Source: Hirudinaria manillensis | Lineage: Eukaryota > Annelida > Clitellata > Hirudinida > Hirudinidae | Direction of reading: 5' to 3' | Assembly (NCBI GenBank): GCA_034509925.1 | Contig: CM067532.1 | Coordinates: 9,320,180-9,384,179, forward strand | Length of the DNA: 64,000 bases | Shown: one piece after another, positions 34,421-61,113 of the stretch | Layout of the letters: every line of letters begins with the position of its first letter | How positions within the stretch are numbered: the first letter of the stretch is position 1 | Translations under genes and position numbers: made by a program | Notes under the pieces: model-generated | What the model was told of the DNA's origin: nothing | The model's database searches: none | What the model saw: only the letters and a program-made list of their open reading frames with translations

Positions 34421-37400
34421 ATGAGTTCTCCGGGAGCTTCTAACAAGCGGAGGAGCTTGGGGAATCAGCTTTCGATAGAGGAACAAGCTCTAAATATTAT
34501 TGCAAAGGAGGTAGCTCTTTTCGGTTGTTACATTGGCTTCGTGAATGAGTTTAACATTGAGGCTTAACAGTGACACTGGGTTGTTTATTAAAAGGCAGAG
34601 ACCAGAGAAGAAAAATCGAGTGCCATATTGGCAGAAGCAAGAAAGATTAGATCTTCAGAGAGGGAAAAGAACAGAAAGGTTATCACAACTGACTCATCTG
34701 CTTTAACACTGTTTCTGATCTTTGCCCACCTTTGTTCTTTGAAATAACAATGTGAAGGAAACTTAGACAATTTATCAGACATAAAATCACCATAAATGTT
34801 GCGGTGTGTTTGTTGAAATTAAGCAATAAAGTTTCATTGTAAGAATGTTTACTTTTTGTAGGATGATGATGACGGGGAAGATGAAGATGAGGAAACTGAT
34901 GCTTCAAACACCCCATCTCAGGTAGGGTTTTTAATTAATTTACTTTTGAGTAATAATTCACCAATTTGTGCCACAGTTTTGAATTGGAAATTCATTTTAT
35001 TCTTTCTATAACTGATTGTAAATGAGTTGTGCCAGGTTTTCTATGATTTTCTCATATTAAAATGCAATTTATTAAAATAATTAAAATTTAAAGTTTCTTT
35101 TTTTTGAAAAATTAGATTTCTTGGCAGTGTGCCAAAACGTTCTGCTTGCCAACTAGTTAATTTTCTTGCATAATTTGTTAAATAATATGAATCGATCACT
35201 GGACACGATTGTTCTGTCTTTTATTTTGTTTTATTTCATTCAATTCTGCCAGCATGCCGTATCAGCACCACGTCCCATGCCAGTAAATAGACCTGCCCTT
35301 GAACATCTTAACAGTAGGGTGAGCTTATCCTATTAATATTCACGACATGTAAATTAATGACATGCATAATTTTATGAATAATTCATTAGATTTTATCTCG
35401 GTAAGTAAGGATGATCAATAATTACCTGAATATATTCAGAGCCAATCACCTGTCGATTGTTAAGTAGAGAATTTTATGATGACAAATGGTAGCCCGAAAG
35501 GGCAAGCTATTGGTCGAAATTCTCGAACACCTGCAAGCCGACGCACGATTGGTCGGTTTTCGCAGACGTACGTAAACAAGCATGTGATTGGTCAGATGAG
35601 GAGGTTCGCTTCTAGGCTTCGAATTTTCTTTTCTGTAGGATGGAGTGGCAGACTTGCAGGAGAACTACAGAAAAATAATGATGTCCAATGTCCAATTAGA
35701 CAATGAGAAGCAGACGCTCAACTATCAGCTCGAGTTGTACAAAGATCTTCTCAGCGACAAGAACGAGGAATTCCTTGAGATGAAGTCCAGGCTGCACAAG
35801 GTCTCCCTGGTGAGTATCATCAAGTTCATCAACGTTATCGTTTTGGTTAAAGTCAGACAAATTAGTTGATATGGTGGTGATGATGATGATGATGGTGGTG
35901 ACGATGATGTCATTCCCTGAGATTTTTCTTGTAAAAGTGAAAGCAAACTGACAATCTGAATTGTTAATCCATGCTTTTAAAGAATGACTCACCAAACCAA
36001 TAAATCTAGAATTGACTTTCTACCTCAGGATCGAGACAGAATGGTCCAGGACTTAAAAGAGGAAAAAGCAAAATGCGAGAGACTGAATGTGGACATCCTT
36101 CAGAGAGATCATCTCATTAAGGTGACGTTCAAAACTTATTCAAATCATATATTTCACAGAATTTAAAGTATTTCAGAAACTCAAAGTATTTGAAAGCTGT
36201 AATAATTGAACTAACGAATATTTATTTATTTATTATTTATTCCACGATTAACAAACTTTTCGAAGAATTTGAATTCTGAATGTGCTTTCTCAGGATATGA
36301 TAAGCTGAGTAAGCATTTCTAGTCTAGCTTCTTTTTTCCATTTTATTTCTTTCAATTTAAATTATTTTTTTAAATTTTCCCAAATTTTTGGGAATTGCTC
36401 ATTTAAAAATGTAAACTTGAGTCATGCTCATTGATCTACGTCATACTATCTGTTAATGGATATTTCAATCTTTAAATGTTTAGATGCAGAATATCCACAA
36501 CCTTTGCTTCTGATTTAAAACTATAAACACAACTGCCATGTTGATCTAGGCTGTAGTCCAATAATGTCACAGTGATGTCAGCTGTTAAATACCATTGCAT
36601 GGCCTACTGTCCTGTGCTTAGTTTGCAATGCAAATGGTATCTTGCATGTCTTAACTGATTTATGAAAGAAAGGAATGTATATGGCTTGTTTGATAGCTCT
36701 TAGGAAAATGAAAACAATCTTTTTCTAAATTTTAGAAACCGTCTTTTCTCGACCAGTTTATTATTGTTGGTTTATTTATACTGTGAGTCAAGATTGGTCA
36801 GACTATGTTGAGTTAAAAGCATTTCCTTTTACTTCAATCTCCTAAATAAAATATTAAATAAAAGATTTAAGTAAATTTAAATGTCTTTTGTTTCAGTGCC
36901 CTTGTAGCTCACATGCTATACAAATGATATATTATTACTATTATTATTATTATTATTAAAAGATCAGAGGATCCTCAAAGAATTTAATCAATAATAAAAT
37001 GCTTGAAGTTTAAGCCAAAAATCTGCCCTTAAACAAAGACATTTGTCATCTTCCTGAGATTGCCATAATTTAAATCATAATTGAACTTAATAATTTAATT
37101 GCACGCTTATCTCGAGACTCTCATGCACTTAACTTGATTTAACTAACTAACAGATCCTTCTCTTATTTTTGCATAAATGCATTTTCTTGCTTTAATTCAC
37201 TAATTCATGACTTTGACTTCCACGTCATGACTTCCAATAGTTTCTTAACATATAATATTATCCCGATTATCCTTTCCATTCGGAGCTTGTGACATACTTT
37301 TTATATGTAAATTGTACAGACTTGTGTTAATTTTTTCAAGGACCCTTCAGTTTGATGTTTTAAAAATATATAAATAACCAAACCCGACCCTTCCTTTCCA

Positions 37401-38836
37401 GTCGAGTGGCCTTTCCCTGGTGACCGTCGACGACTCCACCTCCCTTCGGCCGACGTCGGACGTCCAGGACGCCACGTCGGGAAGCAACATGGCCGCCGCC
37501 GTCCTCACGTCGGACCATCTCGAGATGCTGGCCGACTACACGGGATCTTTGGGTAGGTTTTGGTTCGCTTAGTAAATTGTTGTTGTAAATTATGTTGTTG
37601 TTGACGATGATGATGATGATAATGGTGGCGTTGATGAAGCTGTTATATTTTCCTAATGACTGCTTGTGAAATCTTAAGGTGAGAGACTGAAACAACTTTT
37701 TGAGGGAAAACTTGCAACTGCAGAAGAGGTGAGAGGAATATAATCATATATTATTATTATTATTATAGTATGTGCACAAACAATATAATGTTATTATAAA
37801 ATACTTGAAAGTTTGAGTTATTGTTAACTATTCCCCATATTTGTTTAAGCCTCATAGTATTGTTAATGCTATTAACCCTTTTTCCAATGAAATCTGATCT
37901 CGAGGTTTACGACAGCAATAAACAGTAATTAATTATCTGTACAGTGATTGGCCGGCCAAGTTGAACCAAAATAAACTAAAAGTTCATTCCTTTCTTGACA
38001 AATAATTACATCTGTCATCATTACATTGGTACCCATTAGTCATAGCAGCTTCTACATCTTCATCAACCCACTGTGGCTCTTTTTCCCAGTTCAAACATCA
38101 ACAAACAATTTGTCCTATGTTTTCATTTCAGAACAAGCAATTACAAAAGGAAATTGAAGAATTGAAATCCAATCAATTGCAAAACGCCAGCCAAATGTCT
38201 TCTCCCCTCTTCGCTCCCTCATTGGACGGTTCGCTGCCACCCATAGTTTTTTGTAGAAATTATGCACTGATAATAATGCAATGATATTTGGTTAAATGCC
38301 ATAGAAATTATTCCTTAATTATCAATTAGCAATTGTTGGTCAATCGTTTGTCGTGAGAATTTTTTTGCAAAACATTCGCCAGACACCCACAAGCAATACA
38401 CGGAAACGAAATTGAAACTGAAACGAGCCGAACAGGAAATCACCACCCTCAACGGAACGGTCAGGGAGTTCTGCTCGGTGTTATCCATTCAATTTTCGAT
38501 CGTTCATTTCATTTGCCTTCGACCTCAGGTGACGAGATTGGAGACGCAGATGTTGAGGTACAAAACCTCGGCCGAGACTCTCGAAAAGACGGAAGAAGAA
38601 CTGAAGACAGAAAAGAGGAAACTGCAGATCGAAGTGATTGACTTAATCCTACTCCTGCTATTAGTATTATATATATATATAATATATAAAAGATATATAT
38701 ATATATAAGATGATGTCGCAAACCATTGCAGTTGAGAGAATCAAAGAGCAAAATTGAAGAGCTGGAAGCCAAGAATAACTTCTACTTAAAGAGGATAGAA
38801 AAGCTCAAATCAAAGAACCTTCTCGAGAACAACTGA
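34421..38836 (+). CDS. LRRFIP2: LRRFIP family protein (leucine-rich repeat flightless-interacting protein)
   Basis: Twelve exons: 34421-34510, 34595-34678, 34862-34921, 35253-35318, 35639-35809, 36029-36121, 37402-37552, 37679-37728, 38132-38228, 38383-38459, 38529-38633, 38732-38836, about 382 residues. The start EEQALNIIAKEAETREEKSSAILAEARKIRSSEREK is the family N-terminal helix. The central ADLQENYRKIMMSNVQLDNEKQTLNYQLELYKDLL coiled coil and a C-terminal coiled coil ending KIEELEAKNNFYLKRIEKLK also match LRRFIP1/2. Family members bind the leucine-rich repeats of Flightless-I and have been linked to Wnt and nucleic-acid-sensing pathways; that is family knowledge and the role here is open. 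An acidic exon (DDDDGEDEDEE) at 34862 is short and could be alternatively used. The intron from 36122 to 37401 is the longest and contains no exon I can see. Confidence 0.88.
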
Positions 38837-39461
38837 CGGCCCGAGAAAGGGGACCCGACCGCCGGGCACGATGGGTTATCGGCTCGGCCGGTGCGGGTAG
38901 CAATGTACATTTCCGCTCACCATATATTCCACGATTCTGATTTTAATCGGCTTTTAAATGAGTTCCCACGTCGTGACGCGACTCCTCGTTGGAACGTCAT
39001 CGTCCTCCTAAGCACGTCGCGACCGTCCATTCCACCTAGAAAGTTTTATTGTTGACCTGTCCCTGCTTACTTACTCCTCGCCTCTTCCGCGGAATTGCCG
39101 CGCCCTTGTTATTTATTTCCGACGCGTTCCCTACCGACGACCGTTCTTTTTACTTTTTAAGATTGTTTTTTACAATCCAGTGTAAAATCCAGTTATCATC
39201 GATTACAGCCATCCTTACATTCATTCCTTGCAGTTAGCAGCAGCGGCTTGCTTTTCGGGGGCCGAACGGCGGAACTGCCCGCATCCCTCGAATAATTTCA
39301 TCGGGATCCGTCGGAGTTCGTCCGAATTGATTTCCGATCGGAACCAATTTCTCGTTCGTGATTGTTCTGGGCGTCTGACCGAAATGGCACGACTTTTTCG
39401 TGCTTGTAACTTTGGGTGGCGTCCGCTATGGAAAATGGTGCGCTCGTGAAATAATAATAAT

Positions 39462-39467
39462 AATAAA
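39462..39467 (+). promoter_or_regulatory. Poly(A) signal for LRRFIP
   Basis: AATAAA in a short ATA repeat, 51 bp upstream of the end of the convergent NSUN6 coding sequence. Confidence 0.6.
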
Positions 39468-39494
39468 ATCTGCTTCAATGCCTTAATCTACATC

Positions 39495-39500
39495 TTTATT
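39495..39500 (-). promoter_or_regulatory. Poly(A) signal for NSUN6
   Basis: AATAAA on the minus strand 18 nt beyond the NSUN6 stop codon, implying a 3'UTR of only about 40 nt. Confidence 0.6.
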
Positions 39501-39517
39501 GTGGTTCCGACTTATTG

Positions 39518-42148
<2,631 letters not shown>

Positions 42149-42678
42149 TTTTCAGTAGAAAATGACACGCGGGCCGCAATTAAGATAGAAGTCCACTGTT
42201 TACAATGTTTATCTTTTGGGTGGGTATCTCTTACAGCGATGGCCACCATCACAAAATTTAATGTTTAATTTATTTTTATATCGACTTGCTTTAACAAACT
42301 CATTTTTATTCAAAAAAAAAATTGATAGGTTAAACCCCCATTAAGCCTGTTGCTTCTGAGGACTCCATACCAGCAATACCCAGCAAACTTAACTCAGCAG
42401 CCAAAGCCACCCCACTTCATAAATGCCTTCATTTTCCAGAGGCCATTCCTAGGACAACCTTCCAATCATAGTACTCCTCATCATTTTCGGAATTAATTAA
42501 CTCCAATTCATTTAATTTATTGTCCAAAGCGATATAAATTTATGAGCTGAAGAAAGAACTTGTCTCCTGAGTCTTTCCCCACAATTTCCTCAAGAACAGC
42601 TCTCTGCGAGGTCTTTGTACAACTGAAAGGATCAAAACAAAAAAAATCAGTTCTTGCAATTAATAAACGAAGAACAAT
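42149..42678 (-). other. Gap between TTC29 end and NSUN6 start
   Basis: The 530 bp between the TTC29 stop and the NSUN6 start on the same strand must contain the TTC29 3'UTR and the NSUN6 promoter. A minus-strand AATAAA at 42516-42521, about 160 nt past the TTC29 stop, is a plausible poly(A) signal. No exon is visible. Confidence 0.5.
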
Positions 42679-45194
42679 TCATCGGATATCACCTTGATAA
42701 ACGAAGCTAGGTTTCGACTTGACTTCTAAAGGTTCTACTATTCTAAATTCTTTCCAGTTGAGCAAATTCTCCCTAGCAGCGGACTTGACGACAAACGACA
42801 GCAGGACGGGCAGAATGCTATGGGCCTTCGCGATGCCTAAGAGGCTTCTGGCTTTCATGTCGTAGCTTCTCAATTCTTGGTTATCCTTAATTGATTGATT
42901 CATTAACAATTCATTAAAAAAGTGGAAGATAGTAAAGTTTATCTAACCGGATTTTCTTTTACGGATTGAAACGCTTTCATTGTATATTCTACTCCCATAT
43001 CGTAATGGCCCTGGTGAATCATTCGAGTGTTAAACATTCTAGCACCATAATTAATAAATGGACCAATACTTATTGTACAGCGTTGTTAAAGGCAAGTCCA
43101 GTCTGCATGTAAGAATCGGTAAGAATAGTTTTATCTTCTGCACCGTCAGAAACTTCGACGAACTTTGCATAGTATTCCTTGGCTTTTTCAAGATCATCTA
43201 GCCTAGAGTTGAAACAGAATTTAAAAATAAATACAATATCGACAGCCCGTTTTTTTAAAACCTGAAATAAACTGCCCCAATTGCCTGGCACACAGTGCCC
43301 ATTTTTTGCCAATCCGACGATTCCTCGCACATAGTGAAACACTCGGTCAGGTACTTCAAACAAAACAATTAGAAATAAAATACCGTTTACATCAAACAAA
43401 TTATAGAAACAAAAATTAATCTGGCGCAGTTCATTGTTAATCGACCTCTAAAGCCTGCTTGTACTTTTTCCTGACCATGGAAAAGGTACCTAGGTTGTAC
43501 ATGGCATCTATGATCAAAGGGATGCTTCCATCTGGAAAAGGCGTTCAAATATCTCGCAATAATTAATTAAACCTCAATAATCTGATTTATCACTTGACGA
43601 TTTAATTGACCCAATTGTCCCGCTTACTCTCTCGTGCGAATTTGTAGGCTTTATTGAAGAATTCTTCGCTCTCTGCGAACTGATTAAAAGTTCGCTTCGT
43701 CTTGCCGATGTTCAAACAAACGGTCACCAGGTTTTCTGTGGTAACATTGAACAAGCTGCGATTGTCGCCAATGAGGCTCTTACCCTTAGTGAATCCGTAA
43801 ACGTACATCAGATGGCGGAAGGCAGATTCCGAGTCGTCTGAAAGTAAAGTACAAGATAAGATCGAAACTGCAGGAAGTTTCAGCTATTACAACATCAGTA
43901 CCGTTAGCCATGGCAAATAACCCGATGTGGAGGTTGCTAAGAGCCAAAGATCTTCCGTCATTATCGCATGGATATTCGCTTGCAATTTGCAGACACAAAT
44001 CAAAGAATCGCGAGGCCAGAGGGCTCTGTTGCGCGGCAAACGTGTTGGCGAGATTCAAGTGGCAAGTAAAGAGAAGACCGAAATCGTCTAGAAAACGGCA
44101 CAAATTATATTCTATAGTTTTCCAATAAAATCTACTTTTACTTTCAGTTGTTTTAAAAGATTCCATAAATTTAATCGGCCAGGATGAATACCATTGTTTT
44201 TGGCGGCTTCAGCGTCCTTCAGGAACTTAACAATGAACTGGATGATATCTAACTGCTCTTGTAGGGGTTTAGTTTTTAGTGCACCATAGACCAACTCATA
44301 TTCCTTTCTCTCGACAAGATCCATTTGGATCAAGTTGTATACCTCTTCGAAGACCATGTGATAACCTTCTGTCAGTAAATCTTGCAGAAGTGTTTCCAAG
44401 TTGAACTCTTTCACTCTAATAAAGGAGAATTTTGTAGCATTTTACTTATATTTTCATTTCGCCAGTAGCCACTATTATTGGAGAAGTGACAGGCAAAACC
44501 ATCTCACGCGGAGATCTTTGGTAACCTAACCCCACCCTATCTCCCAAGTCCCTAAATCGACGGAAAAGCCAACTGAACTTGAGCTTCTGAGTTGACCTTT
44601 GCCTTTCACTTCAATAAGTATCGAAGACATTAGGGCCTTCAGAATAAGCAAAAAGGTCAAGTTATCAAGGTAAAATGTTAACGAATTTTATAATTGCACA
44701 GGGAAACGTTGACCTTTTTGAGATTTAAAACCTTTAAAAGGAAGTCTTCAAACAACCTTATATTTAAACGATTCGTCTCTCAGTTTTAAATCGTTGTGAA
44801 GGTGAAACTTTGCTTTAGTTCCTAAAAAAACCCTCAAACCCCTGGCTAGTAAAACATCATACCTCTCTTTTTGAAGTTGTTCTTCCACGGCACTAGGTTT
44901 GATCATGGGTAGAATAAATCCCGACTGGTTATAGGGCGTCCCTGCTACACCCCCTCTCTTATATTTTGCCACTTTCGGAATGATTTTATCCAGCAATCTA
45001 ACCGAATCTGTGACCTCGCCCTTCCAGAACCTGAGTATCGTTTCCTCCACATCCTCAATGAGACAATCCGTGGCTAGACCCCTCTTCTTCTCTGTCTTAC
45101 TCTTTCGCACTTTTTTCAAGCTGCTTATTAAATAGGGAAACATGACCGAACGAAACCGACGATGGCAGACACAAAACAATTTCAAATCAACCAT
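42679..45194 (-). CDS. TTC29: TTC29, axonemal tetratricopeptide repeat protein
   Basis: Nine exons in transcript order: 45194-44863, 44415-44192, 44087-43902, 43837-43628, 43531-43446, 43353-43262, 43202-43079, 43010-42948, 42885-42679 (stop TGA), about 507 residues (human 475). The protein is helical with TPR-like units, for example MYNLGTFSMVRKKYKQALE, FNNAGHYDMGVEYTMKAF and ESEEFFNKAYKFARES. The GYHMVFEEVYNLI segment, KPLQEQLDIIQFIVKFLKDAEAA and the C-terminal LGIAKAHSILPVLLSFV...NLLNWKE block match TTC29 as I remember it. Vertebrate TTC29 is needed for sperm flagella and cilia assembly. The intron between exons 7 and 8 is only 68 nt and its acceptor was chosen by frame. The N-terminal exon before residue 60 is poorly conserved and the true start could be the methionine at codon 18. 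Confidence 0.82.
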
Positions 45195-46072
45195 AGAATT
45201 TTTAGTCTAATGTCATTCATAATTTTTTATTTCTCACGGATTTATTTGGCTTTGACTGAAATAATTCAATAAAATGTTTATCCGTTTATTATTAATGCGC
45301 GATTAAATGCCGTTGATTAATGTTCCCGATAACTGCGATTTATCTATTAAACTCTATAATAAAGTGAAGTCATTTATGTGCCAATAACGAACGACTTGAA
45401 AGTGATAAAAGTGGTTATATAAATATTATTGCAGTTAAAAATTTATTGTAAAGATGAGAGGGGTGGAAGGCAAAAGTTAGCGCGAATGCCGTTCAGGAGG
45501 GCGGACTTTGGTCGACGAAAAATTGGTAGATTCGTGCAAAATACTCTATCAAATGACTTCGCCTCTGTTGGCGTTTTTGGATGTCTTAGCGATTTATAAT
45601 AATTTTAGTTATCTTGAGAATACTCACACAAAGCGTTATCATAGGACAAAACCGAGCACGCTCAAGTACTTTATCGACTAGCAATCTCATGAAAAACCTC
45701 TCGAGAGTTATCTGCACTAAACATTGATTGCTGCAAGCAGGCCGTGCAATAATAACCAAGCGCTTCAAATGCAAAAACGTTTTGGAAATGTCAGTCTCAT
45801 ATTTTCCTTTATTGATTCATAAATGGAATGAAAAGTTGCAAAAAGCCAACAGATTACTTGAAAAGATAACAAATATCTGGAATCAGAAATTAAAATACTG
45901 CAAGTCATAGATTGGTATGTGATTAGGATTACTGTAAACTATATCTAGAAACAATCACAAAATCAAAAAATGTTGACAATCTCGAAAGAATAAACCATAA
46001 GGTGGGCCATATTAATAAATACTTTTCCTCTGATCACATAATGAACCATAGTTCAGGGCAGAGTCATTAGCC
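45195..46072. other. Intergenic, nothing recognised
   Basis: AT-rich sequence between the TTC29 start and the SDR16C 3' end, both minus strand. Short frames on both strands (for example 45728-45910 plus) have no splice context or similarity I recognise. It should contain the TTC29 promoter and the SDR16C 3'UTR. Confidence 0.45.
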
Positions 46073-47422
46073 TTACTTCGATCTTCCTCTGAAGGTGTCC
46101 ATGTCTTTGTCAACTTGCATAACATCAAACATAAGTTCAATCACCTTCAGTGGGAAGATGCTGTTCAAGAAAATGAAAATCAGGTTAAAAATATGGTTAG
46201 GGTTATTAGATCTTAAAGATTGGATTGAATGAAACGAAATGTGGCAAAATGTGACTACCTCTTGATAATTGGAAACAGGTACATGATCTTGGGAAGCATG
46301 ATGAGCTTTTGATCAGTCAGCATTGCCTCTACTGCTCTGTCTGCAACATATTCTGGCTCAAGCATTGGCAAAATGCTGGTGAATCTTGATAACAAAGAAA
46401 AAAATGCAAATGAAAATAAATTTACTAATTAAATTAAACATCATTTAACAACTATACTTGAGCGTGACACCATCAAACATTCCAGTGTTGATGAAGTACG
46501 GACAGACGCACGTGACTTTCACTCCGTTCTTCTTTTTGGCTCTTAATTCCTCCTTCAGGGCTTCATTAAGTCCAAGAGCTGCAAATTTGCTCGAACAATA
46601 GTCTGACAACTTGTTTAGAGAAAAAAATCCTGCAACACTGACAATGTTCAGGATGTGTCCCTGATTTCGGCTCATCATGGATGGCAAAAATCCTCTGAGA
46701 AGCTGGTTTAAAGTTAAGAGCATTTTGGGGGAGGGAATAAACAATGTGACAGATTTAAATCATTTATGAACTGTGAAATAATGTTACCCAAAAATGAGCC
46801 ATAACATTGACTTCAAAAGTCTTTTCAATCTGTTCTTCAGTTAAATCCAGCAGAGATTTTCCAGATACAATGCCTGCATTATTGACAAGTATATCCACAT
46901 CACCAATCTCCTTCTTCACCTTAAAAACATATTGTCATTAAAAAAATATTATATTCTCATTCAATTTTTCTCATTTACGAACTCTATCCACGGTCTCTTT
47001 GATTTGCTCTTTCTTGGACAAATCGCATTTCAAGGTATAACAGCGTACTCCTAGCTTTCTTATTTCCGAAGCGGTCTTCTCATTTCCTGGTTCATAAATG
47101 TCTACCAAAACCAAGATGCAACCTAGCTTAGCAAATCTTAGCGCAATCAACTTTCCAATACCAGATCCTGCAAATAACAACAACGTGTTTCTCTCTCCAG
47201 AAATGCAAACAACATGAGTTACAACATGAGGTCCTTAGAACCAAATATGGAGAACCTGTAACAATAGCAAATTAGCATAGCGATTATACCTGCTCCAGTG
47301 ACCAAAACTATTTGTCCTTTAATTTGCTTCTTTTTACGAGGAACAATGAAGAAGAATATTCCTTCCAAAACGTAAAAGAAAGCCGTGAAAATAGCCAAAA
47401 CAACCTCTAGCACCTCGTTCAT
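46073..47422 (-). CDS. SDR16C5: Short-chain dehydrogenase/reductase, SDR16C family (retinol dehydrogenase-like)
   Basis: Six exons in transcript order: 47422-47290, 47167-46983, 46919-46788, 46702-46458, 46384-46259, 46160-46073 (stop TAA), 302 residues. An N-terminal hydrophobic segment (residues about 5-27) would anchor it in the ER or lipid-droplet membrane. The Rossmann fold has TGAGSGIG (42-49), D67 in VLVDIYE, favouring NAD, NNAG (119-122) and the catalytic S172, Y185-C-S-S-K189. Length and layout fit the SDR16C group (RDH10, RDHE2) and the closely related 17-beta-HSD11/13. The substrate could therefore be a retinoid, steroid or other lipid; the sequence does not decide. The start lies 143 bp from the KDM6A start on the other strand. 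Confidence 0.85.
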
Positions 47423-47565
47423 TGTAGCTATAATTTTTGACTTTGTAGCATAGACTATTCTAAAAGAAGCATTGACGACACACTGAGAATGAGCGAAAAT
47501 AGCCCGCTGATTGCTGTCGATTGTTTTTAAGTACCGATGGTTGCGGTTTTGCCGACGAAGAAATT
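47423..47565. promoter_or_regulatory. Compact bidirectional promoter, SDR16C / KDM6A
   Basis: Only 143 bp separate the start codons of the divergent SDR16C and KDM6A genes, so this stretch must hold both 5'UTRs and a shared promoter unless one gene has an unseen upstream 5'UTR exon. No TATA box is evident. Confidence 0.6.
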
Positions 47566-60237
<12,672 letters not shown>

Positions 60238-61113
60238 CGAACGACGATATGCACCAAAAAACTAATTTCACCATCGTGTTTCTTCAGAGATCAGATCGTC
60301 GTCGTTGTTGTTGTTAGAATCCGTAGCCAATCAGTGATCATGTCCAGGCACGTGATCACATTACGTCATCAAATGGATGGGAAATATTTTGGAGTGATTC
60401 ATACAAGATGGCCACTGAATGTGTATATGATTGAAGAAGATGTTTTGAACAATCACGTTGAAAAGATTCTTTTTGTTTGTCTCTCATCCTTTTAAACTCT
60501 CAGGTCACAAACATGATGATATTGTCGTCGTCGGTGGTCGTAGTAGCTGTGGTAGTAGTGGTAGTGGTAGTCGCTGCGGTGCTACGAAACGATTGTTGTC
60601 GCTTTGTCGTGAAACGTAGAGAAATAGAATAGATTGGCAAGGGTTTACAAGCGTCTTTTAAACATTCTTCTACTTTGAGAAGCAGATGTCCGAACATCTG
60701 CTCTATTGTGTTGTAACGTAGAAATTCCTGAGCCTCGCACCATTGCGTGTAGTCGACCGTCTCTTTGTACGCTCGGCTGAGCCCGCGGTGCCCGCTAGGT
60801 GAGCTCGTATGTTGCTCTGTTCGCTGCCGTGAATCTATTGTAGTACGTCGATGGCAGGTGCTCTCGTGAAAGGATAGCTCTGAGACCCGCGAAATTCGAA
60901 TGTTCTCAGGAGGATAGCAAGGTTAGAGAGTGACACTTTGAAATTCGCATTTCTCGATCCGTCCGGAGTAGCTGGTAGTCGTGTGTTTCATCGCCTTTTT
61001 TTCCTCGAGTTCGTGATTCGAGTATCGAGGGTCGTTGGTCGAAGGGATTTCAGAGTTTAGTTCCCTGGTTCCAACTCCCCTCCTGTTCCTTCTTGACTCG
61101 TGTAAGTCATGCG
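60238..61113 (+). other. KDM6A 3'UTR and PARD3 upstream region
   Basis: No coding exon was recognised. From about 60.7 kb the sequence becomes GC-richer and unique, which suits a promoter and 5'UTR for PARD3. A clear AATAAA for KDM6A was not seen. Confidence 0.5.

Larger units (their letters stand above)
38837..39517 (+). other. LRRFIP 3'UTR, convergent with NSUN6
   Basis: The interval after the LRRFIP stop has no coding exon. It ends in an ATA tract with AATAAA at 39462-39467, about 50 bp before the NSUN6 stop codon. Confidence 0.55.
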
